DNA of 64,000 nt from Brevirhabdus sp. (GTDB lineage: Bacteria; Pseudomonadota; Alphaproteobacteria; Rhodobacterales; Rhodobacteraceae). The position numbers and the translations under genes are program-made. Of the stretch, positions 58,309 to 64,000 are shown piece by piece. The stretch spans positions 1 to 64,000 of the forward strand of contig JAGXFH010000008.1 of assembly GCA_024637315.1 (NCBI GenBank). Reading direction: 5' to 3'. Position 1 is the first letter of the stretch. Each line of letters begins with the position of its first letter. The notes below the pieces were generated by a model, which searched no databases, had not been told where the DNA came from, and saw only the letters and a list, made by a program, of their open reading frames with translations.

Positions 58309-60162
58309 TCAGTCGCCGGCCTCTGCCAAGGCTCCCTTCAGGATAAGTGCCGAGATTGCATCTTTCGCGGTTCGAGGGTGGTTGAGGCGCATCCGCTCGG
58401 TGCACGCCGCCGCGGTATCGTTGCGGCCCGCGGTAGCCCCTTTCCATAACAGCGCAGCCATCCGGCCGGGGGCTCCATTCGCCTCTTTCAGGATTGATAA
58501 TGCGTGCAAGAGGTCCTGCTCCACCTTGGTAAAATCGGTGCCGAACGGGAAGGTGGAGATCGTGCCCTCGTCGGCGAAAGGTTGCAGCCAGGCCGTTAGC
58601 CTGCGCGGGGTATTGGCGCGATGGCGCTCGGGAACGGCGGCGCTTGCGGGCAATTTGCCCGCAGCTTTCGCCCGTTCCAGCAAGTCCTGTTGAAAGCGGC
58701 TGTCGGCAATCGAGATCATCGCAAGGATTGCTTCGGCATCCGATCGACCGCGCAAGTTGGCGATGCCGTATTCGGTGATGATGATGTCGCGCAGGTGACG
58801 GGGGATGGTTTCGTGCGGGTGGTCCCAGACAATGTTCGAGGTGACGCGGCCCTTGCTTGTGCGCGTAGAGGACAAGGTAATGATGGAATGCGCGCCTTCA
58901 AGTGCGAATGCCTGATCGACGAAGTTGAACTGGCCGCCGACGCCGCTGACGATCTGACCCGACCGCGTGACGTCCGACACGATGCCGCCAAGCGCCGTGG
59001 CCTTCATCGCGGCGTTGACGAAGCGGGCGTCGGTTCTGGCGGCGCGTTTGGCGGCTTCGTCACCGTAAAGCTGATTGGTAAAGGAAACCGGCATCATCGC
59101 GATCCGGGCGGACACACTGTCGGGCATCTCGCGCAGGCTGCGATAGAAGTCCCGGCAATCGAGGAAGAACCCGGCATGGATGGCCGCACCGTCAACCTCG
59201 CGTTTGACGATGTCCGCCAGCAGCAGTTCCAGAATGCCCTGCACCAGCATCTCTGTGACGGCGTAAAGGCCGGTGCAGAACGGCCCGGTTTCGGCAAATC
59301 TTTGCGATGCCGGAAATGGCGTGGTGGCCCAGATCTTCCGGATCGTCTCTGGCCTGCGATGGCGCAGCAGCAGTGCCGAGGCAACCGCATCGCTGATCGC
59401 GCCGATGCCGATCTGCAATGAGCCGCCATCCCGTACCAGCCGCGACGCATGCAGGCCGATCGCATGATCGCTGAGCGTGACGGGGCGTTTGGGGGCGGAA
59501 AACAATTCGAACTGTGTGTCGGGATCATCGAGCAGAAGATCCAGGTCCTGCTCTACAAGCTCTGCGGGTCCTGCCATGAAGGGCAGCTCTGGGTTGATCT
59601 CACCCGCCATCAGAAAGTCCTGGTCGCCGGCCCGCCGCGCGCGCAGCAGATCGACGGTGATGTCGGTATTGCAGGAAAGGCTGAAGCGGTCCTGCCGGCG
59701 GGCCAGCAACTGCGTGATAACGTTCGGATTGCGGTCCATGAGAAAGTTCAGCGCGTGTGTATAGTTGGCGGCGATGTAGCCTTGCTGCGCCGCGCCGTTT
59801 CCCAGCCAGTTCCCGGCCTGAAGGAAAAACTCGTGCACCGAGATGTTGTCGGGCAATGTGCCGTCGCGAAGCTGGCTTGCATAGTCGAGCGCCGTGTAGG
59901 CTCCGAAAAGGCGGTCCATCGCCGGGTTCAGAAACCGGGCCTGCAGGTCACTGACCGGAATGGGACGTTCCAGGGTCAGTGCCGTGAAGATCTCGAGCCG
60001 GATCGATCTGTCGTTGCAGGCCAGGGCGGTCAGGGCATTGACGATGGTATTGGCCTTGCCAAGCCCCAAAGGCAGCGCAAGCCTTATTTCGCCACCTGTA
60101 TGGTCCACGATGCGGCGTGCAATCGCGTCCGCATCTGCAAGAATCGTTGGGCCGTTGGCCAT
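58309..60162 (-). CDS. Acetyl-CoA hydrolase/transferase family protein
   Basis: The 617-aa protein belongs to the class I CoA-transferase-like acetyl-CoA hydrolase/transferase family; the C-terminal domain is clear (GQIVSGVGGQFNFVDQAFAL, SIITLSSTRTSKGRVTSNIV, ITEYGIANLRGRSDAEAI). It is longer than the usual 430-510 aa members, mainly through a middle and C-terminal extension. I chose the ATG at 60162, one base after the fadJ stop. As last gene of a beta-oxidation operon it may release or move CoA from acyl-CoA products; the substrate is unknown. Confidence 0.85.
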   Translation of the reverse strand: MANGPTILADADAIARRIVDHTGGEIRLALPLGLGKANTIVNALTALACNDRSIRLEIFTALTLERPIPVSDLQARFLNPAMDRLFGAYTALDYASQLRDGTLPDNISVHEFFLQAGNWLGNGAAQQGYIAANYTHALNFLMDRNPNVITQLLARRQDRFSLSCNTDITVDLLRARRAGDQDFLMAGEINPELPFMAGPAELVEQDLDLLLDDPDTQFELFSAPKRPVTLSDHAIGLHASRLVRDGGSLQIGIGAISDAVASALLLRHRRPETIRKIWATTPFPASQRFAETGPFCTGLYAVTEMLVQGILELLLADIVKREVDGAAIHAGFFLDCRDFYRSLREMPDSVSARIAMMPVSFTNQLYGDEAAKRAARTDARFVNAAMKATALGGIVSDVTRSGQIVSGVGGQFNFVDQAFALEGAHSIITLSSTRTSKGRVTSNIVWDHPHETIPRHLRDIIITEYGIANLRGRSDAEAILAMISIADSRFQQDLLERAKAAGKLPASAAVPERHRANTPRRLTAWLQPFADEGTISTFPFGTDFTKVEQDLLHALSILKEANGAPGRMAALLWKGATAGRNDTAAACTERMRLNHPRTAKDAISALILKGALAEAGD

Positions 60163-60163
60163 C

Positions 60164-62251
60164 TCAGTGAAAATCCTGCCAGCCGGCATCGGGTCTGAAG
60201 CGGTCACCATGATCCTTGGCAAGGTCCAGAAGCCGGTGACGCACATCGTCGATGCCGCGGGTTCGCGCATAGTGCAGCGGGCCGCCCCGGAATGGTGCGA
60301 AGCCGGTGGCGAAGATCATCGCCGCGTCGATCTGATCGGCGGTCCCGGCAACGTCCTTGCGCAGGCATTCGACGCAGGCATTCAGCATCGGCAGGATCAG
60401 GCGGTCAGTGAGGTCGTCGTCGGGTTTCGCGGGAGCGCTGTCCTTCTGCGCGACGCCGTCTTTCCAGACATAGAGGCCCTTGCCGGATTTCTTGCCGGTC
60501 TCACCCTTTTCCTTGACCTGCTCGCGCAGCCAATCCGGGATATCGGGCATCGGAGTGTCCAGATTGGCCCGCAGGCTGTCCGCGACGTCGATACAGATGT
60601 CCAGCCCGACCTGATCGGCCAGTTCGACCGGCCCAACCGGCATGCCGAAACTTTCGGCTGCGCGGTCAATGGCCTCCTTCTGTTGGCCTTCCTCCAGCAA
60701 CTGAATCGCTTCAAGAAGATAGGGCGTCAGTGCACGATTTACCAGGAAACCCGGATAGTCGGCGACCCGCGCCGGCAACCGGTCGATAGCGCCGCAGAAC
60801 GCCATCAGCTGATCGGTCACAGTCTGGAACGTATCGGCGTGACTGACCACCTCGATCAACTGCATCTTGGCTACCGGGTTGAAGAAATGTAGTCCTGCGA
60901 AGCGCGACGGCCGCTTCAGCGTTCGGGCCAGATCGGCAAGCGACAATGAGGACGTGTTGGTCGCCAGTGTGGCGGTCGGTTTCATGCGCGGTTCGAGTTC
61001 AGCGTAGATCCTGGCCTTGACGTCGGCATCCTCGGGTCCAGCCTCGATGACCAGATCGGCCGTCGCGACACCGTATTGCGCAGGATCAGGGATTAGGCGG
61101 TCAAGCGAGTTGCGGGTCTGCAAGGCGTTCAAATGCTGGTCCTTGCAGATCCTGGCGGCGGATTTGACGGCTTTCCCCAGCGCTTCGGTATCCGGATCCG
61201 CCAGCGACACGGTCTTGCCCTTCATAGCGCACCAGGCGGCGATCTCGGCACCCATCGCGCCGGCGCCGACGACATGGACATGGCCGATCGAGTCCTCGCC
61301 CCGCCCGGCCTGCTTCAACTCTTGCTGCAAGAAAAACACGCGCACCAGGTTCTGTGAGGTTTCGCTGGCCAGCAGCTTGGCGAAGGAAGAGATTTCGCCG
61401 GCTTGCATCTGCTTGGCGTCGTCGCCGTGTGCCTCCCACAGATCGATCAGTGCATGAGGTGCGGGATAATGCTGTTGCGGGGCCGCTTCCTCGGTCTTCT
61501 GGCGCATCCGGCGGGCCGCGAAACTGCGTGCCGTGGAAAGCGCCATCGCCCGGGACGAAAGGCTGCTTCTTGTGGTCCCGATCTCGCCGTCAATCGCCGC
61601 GCGGATCGCCGCTTCGACATGCCGTTCCTCGGTGACGGCGTCGACGATGCCCAGACCTTCGGCCTTCGCTAGATGGGCGGTCTTGCCGGTCAGCATCAGC
61701 GTCATCGCCTCCAGCGGGTCGATCCGGGCGGGTAGCCGGAATGTGCCGCCCAAGCCGGGATGCAGGCCAAGCCTAACCTCGGGAAAGCCAAAACTCGCCC
61801 CCTCGACCGCGATGATCCGGTCGCAGGCCAGCGCCAGTTCGAACCCACCGCCAAGCGCGTGGCCGTGCACGACGCAGACGGTCGGGCAATCGAGCGCCTC
61901 CAACCGGTCCAGCACCGCATGTCCGCGTTCCAGAAGCGACCTTGCCACGTCCGGTTCTACCATGTCGCGGAACGCCGAAATGTCCGCGCCCGCCGCGAAA
62001 CCGCCAGGTTTGGCCGAGCGAATGACGACGCCGTGCGGTGGGTCCGCCTCGATCTTGTCAAGCTGGGCATCCATCCCCTCCAGCACCTCGCGCGAGATCG
62101 TGTTGGTGCCGTTGCCAGGCACGTCCAGAACCATCCAGACGACATTCTGGGCATCGCGGGCATGCCGCCAGGGACCCTCTGCCGTGGCATCCCCGGCCGG
62201 GCCAAGCTCCAGCTTCACCTCACTCAGATGTTTCAGAACCGGGCCGGTCAT
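60164..62251 (-). CDS. fadJ: Fused enoyl-CoA hydratase/3-hydroxyacyl-CoA dehydrogenase (FadJ/FadB type)
   Basis: The 695-aa multifunctional enzyme performs the second and third steps of beta-oxidation. The crotonase half (to about 190) has KPGGFAAGADISAF and the oxyanion segment GHALGGGFELALACDRII; the NAD-binding half has HVVGAGAMGAEIAAWCAMKG, ATNTSSLSLADLA, then LHFFNPVAKMQLIEVV and the C-terminal helical domain. The start used is the ATG overlapping the thiolase stop (ATGA). It is upstream of the CoA hydrolase gene. Confidence 0.94.
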   Translation of the reverse strand: MTGPVLKHLSEVKLELGPAGDATAEGPWRHARDAQNVVWMVLDVPGNGTNTISREVLEGMDAQLDKIEADPPHGVVIRSAKPGGFAAGADISAFRDMVEPDVARSLLERGHAVLDRLEALDCPTVCVVHGHALGGGFELALACDRIIAVEGASFGFPEVRLGLHPGLGGTFRLPARIDPLEAMTLMLTGKTAHLAKAEGLGIVDAVTEERHVEAAIRAAIDGEIGTTRSSLSSRAMALSTARSFAARRMRQKTEEAAPQQHYPAPHALIDLWEAHGDDAKQMQAGEISSFAKLLASETSQNLVRVFFLQQELKQAGRGEDSIGHVHVVGAGAMGAEIAAWCAMKGKTVSLADPDTEALGKAVKSAARICKDQHLNALQTRNSLDRLIPDPAQYGVATADLVIEAGPEDADVKARIYAELEPRMKPTATLATNTSSLSLADLARTLKRPSRFAGLHFFNPVAKMQLIEVVSHADTFQTVTDQLMAFCGAIDRLPARVADYPGFLVNRALTPYLLEAIQLLEEGQQKEAIDRAAESFGMPVGPVELADQVGLDICIDVADSLRANLDTPMPDIPDWLREQVKEKGETGKKSGKGLYVWKDGVAQKDSAPAKPDDDLTDRLILPMLNACVECLRKDVAGTADQIDAAMIFATGFAPFRGGPLHYARTRGIDDVRHRLLDLAKDHGDRFRPDAGWQDFH

Positions 62252-63537
62252 ATCAGAGCCTCCAGCAACATTGCGCCACCCTGCCCACCACCAATGCATT
62301 CGGTTGCGATTCCGCGCCTGACGCCGCGCCGCTTCATCGCATTCGCAAGGTGCAGCACGATGCGGTTGCCGCTGGTGCCAACCGGATGACCTAGCGAAAT
62401 CGCGCCACCGTCGACATTCAGCCGGTCGCGTTCGATGCGGCCGAAGGCGGCGTCCAGACCCAGCAACTGGGTGGAAAAATCGTCATCCTCCCAAGCTGCC
62501 AGACAGGCCAGCACCTGCGCAGCGAAGGCTTCGTTCAATTCCCAAAGGTCGATATCCGCGCAGGAAAGGTTCTGGCGCCGGGTGATCGCAGTTGCGCACA
62601 GCACCGGGCCGAGTCCCATTATCGAGGGGTCGAGGGCGGCCCATTCGCTGTCGACAATCCGGGCCAGCGGCGACAGCCCGTGCTTTTCAACCGCGTCCTC
62701 TGACGCGAGGATGACCCAGGACGCACCGTCGGTGATCTGGCTGGCGTTCCCGGCTGTCACTTTTCCGTATGGTTTCTCGAAAACCGGGTCCAGCTTGGCC
62801 AAGTCGGCCATGTCACTGTCCGGGCGGACACCGTCATCGCGGTCGTAGAATTTGCCGTCGCGGTCGATGGCAGCGGTGATTTCACCGTCAAGCCAGCCTT
62901 CCTGTTGCGCCCGAGCAAGCCGATGATGACTCTCGACCGCATAGCTGTCCGCTTGTTCGCGGGTGATATTGAACCGATGCGCCAGAACCTCGGCGGTCTG
63001 GCCCATGTTCAGATCGGTGATCGGGTCGGTCAGGCCGCGCTCCAGCCCGATCACCGGTTTGAAGAAGTCCGGGCGTATGCCTGTCATGTGTGACGCAGTT
63101 GCAAGCGCGCCCTTCGACCGGGCAAGTCCGGCATACCATTCAACGGCGTCTTGGCGCAGCACCAGCGGCGCATGACTCAGCGCCTCGGCCCCACCGGCCA
63201 GGATCAGGTCGTGCGATCCGTCGCGGATATAGCGATAAGCAGTGTCGATCGACTGCATTCCGGAGCCGCAATTGATCTGTACGGTGAACGCGACCATCGC
63301 TTCGCCCAGCCCAAGGCGAAGTGCGGCGACGCGGGCGGGGTTCATCTCGTCCGCGATCACGTTCACGCAACCAAGGATCACCAGATCGAAGGCATCGCGC
63401 ATGAAGGGCTGCCGCAGCAGTAGCGGGCGTCCGCATTGCACTGCCAGATCGACCGGCGTGAAGGGGCCAGGACCACCGCGCGCCTTTAGGAACGGCGTGC
63501 GCGCGCCATCGACAAGGTAGACCGTGCGACCCGTCAT
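62248..63537 (-). CDS. Thiolase (acetyl-CoA C-acyltransferase)
   Basis: The 429-aa thiolase cleaves 3-ketoacyl-CoA. Active-site residues are Cys90 in NCGSGMQS, His384 in GHPVGTSGN and Cys414 in ECIGGGQGGAMLLEAL, with NEAFAAQV as the fourth motif. Given the operon (fadE, fadJ), it is most likely the FadA/FadI-type degradative thiolase, although its description as an acetyl-CoA acetyltransferase cannot be excluded. It overlaps both neighbours by 4 nt. Confidence 0.92.
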   Translation of the reverse strand: MTGRTVYLVDGARTPFLKARGGPGPFTPVDLAVQCGRPLLLRQPFMRDAFDLVILGCVNVIADEMNPARVAALRLGLGEAMVAFTVQINCGSGMQSIDTAYRYIRDGSHDLILAGGAEALSHAPLVLRQDAVEWYAGLARSKGALATASHMTGIRPDFFKPVIGLERGLTDPITDLNMGQTAEVLAHRFNITREQADSYAVESHHRLARAQQEGWLDGEITAAIDRDGKFYDRDDGVRPDSDMADLAKLDPVFEKPYGKVTAGNASQITDGASWVILASEDAVEKHGLSPLARIVDSEWAALDPSIMGLGPVLCATAITRRQNLSCADIDLWELNEAFAAQVLACLAAWEDDDFSTQLLGLDAAFGRIERDRLNVDGGAISLGHPVGTSGNRIVLHLANAMKRRGVRRGIATECIGGGQGGAMLLEALI

Positions 63538-64000
63538 TCTGCGGCCTCCTTCGAGGTTGGTTTGCCGGCTCGAGGCTTGCGCTTGGCCGCGGGCTTCTTC
63601 GCTGCCCCTTGGACGTGCTTGATATCGGGGAAGTAGCGCGACAATTCCTTGGGCGAGAAGGCGTCGACTGCGATGACCGTCTGGACCGCCTTGGCCATCT
63701 CGTCCAGTTGCCGGTTTTCGGCCTCGGAGATCTTGCCGGCCGCGAACGCTTCCTGCTGTGTCAGATCGGCGTCTCGCAGTCGCTTGGCGAGCGGGGCTGC
63801 GTCGGTGACGGCGATGAATGCGGTGTTCAGCGCCTCGATGCCCCCGCGTGTGCAGTGCTCGAACAGGCCGTCGAACAGCCGGGCTCGGCTGGCGTTGGGT
63901 TCGGAAATCAGATCGGCGCAGTCGGCTGTCAACCTGTCACTCGGCCCGCGCGAGGCCCATTTTGGCAGCGTGACCGCACGCAGGAACCAGCCGGCCCAAC
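63534..64000 (-). CDS. Acyl-CoA dehydrogenase, C-terminal part (5' end outside window)
   Basis: About 155 codons are visible, continuing past the window edge. The segment WFLRAVTLPKWASRGPSDRL and the following helical part (FEHCTRGGIEALNTAF, VIAVDAFSPKELSRYFPD) resemble the C-terminal DUF1974-like extension of FadE-type acyl-CoA dehydrogenases. The last residues are a basic Lys/Ala/Pro tail (AAKKPAAKRKPRAGKPTSKE). It is the first visible gene of the minus-strand beta-oxidation operon and overlaps the thiolase by 4 nt. Confidence 0.75.
   Translation of the reverse strand, partial: WAGWFLRAVTLPKWASRGPSDRLTADCADLISEPNASRARLFDGLFEHCTRGGIEALNTAFIAVTDAAPLAKRLRDADLTQQEAFAAGKISEAENRQLDEMAKAVQTVIAVDAFSPKELSRYFPDIKHVQGAAKKPAAKRKPRAGKPTSKEAAE

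Overview
The window reads as chromosome of a GC-rich alphaproteobacterium, most likely a member of the Rhodobacterales (Roseobacter/Rhodobacter type). The evidence is a dcw cluster that carries two DUF2484 small membrane proteins between murC and murB, a long FtsZ ending in the [10 protein letters not shown] peptide, a VPLPA-CTERM sorting tail, a DUF1127 gene, an FrcBCA-type sugar importer and an IS481-type relic. Most genes are dense and translationally coupled, and GTG or TTG starts are frequent.

Region 1 (1-8.4 kb): the tail of an exported VPLPA-CTERM protein with its terminator; pyruvate carboxylase (pyc, minus); a divergent FMN-dependent alpha-hydroxy-acid oxidase (minus); a UvrD/PcrA helicase (plus) behind a GAAC-N7-GAAC LexA-box candidate; and a class II aldolase. 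Region 2 (8.4-10.3 kb): decayed DNA with an Lrp/AsnC pseudogene, a DUF1127 gene, then a long regulatory stretch before mraZ holding two sets of 10-bp-phased MraZ-box-like repeats and a perfect 13-bp-stem hairpin.

Region 3 (10.3-35.7 kb): the division and cell wall (dcw) cluster: mraZ-rsmH-ftsL-ftsI-murE-murF-mraY-[ACT-domain gene]-murD-//-ftsW-murG-murC-[DUF2484 x2]-murB-ddl-ftsQ-ftsA-ftsZ-lpxC-bamD-recN. These genes make lipid II from UDP-MurNAc peptides, flip and polymerise it at the septum, and assemble the Z ring; lpxC and bamD add outer-membrane synthesis. Between murD and ftsW an antisense pair (DUF2235 hydrolase, ArsR regulator) splits the cluster. A perfect DnaA box lies in the 377-bp gap before ftsZ.

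Region 4 (35.7-39.9 kb): a decaying island with an IS481 transposase relic, a large zinc-protease-like gene with HEFGHAILWDH, and a wrecked zinc-type alcohol dehydrogenase gene that still has a LacI-like operator and promoter. Region 5 (39.9-44.2 kb): a ROK repressor divergent from a CUT2 sugar ABC transporter (frcB-frcC-frcA).

Region 6 (44.4-57.6 kb): a complete glycogen metabolism operon glgP-glgB-glgC-glgA-glgX-malQ-pgm covering synthesis, branching, phosphorolysis, debranching, maltodextrin recycling and the Glc-1-P/Glc-6-P link. Region 7 (57.6-58.3 kb): a 67-aa hydrophilic protein coupled to a host-attachment/baeRF-type protein. Region 8 (58.3-64 kb, minus): a fatty-acid beta-oxidation operon fadE(partial)-thiolase-fadJ-acetyl-CoA hydrolase/transferase. 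I found no rRNA, tRNA or CRISPR array. No clearly new multi-gene system is evident; the best leads are the regulatory leader of the dcw operon, the accessory genes embedded in dcw, and the DnaA and LexA site candidates.
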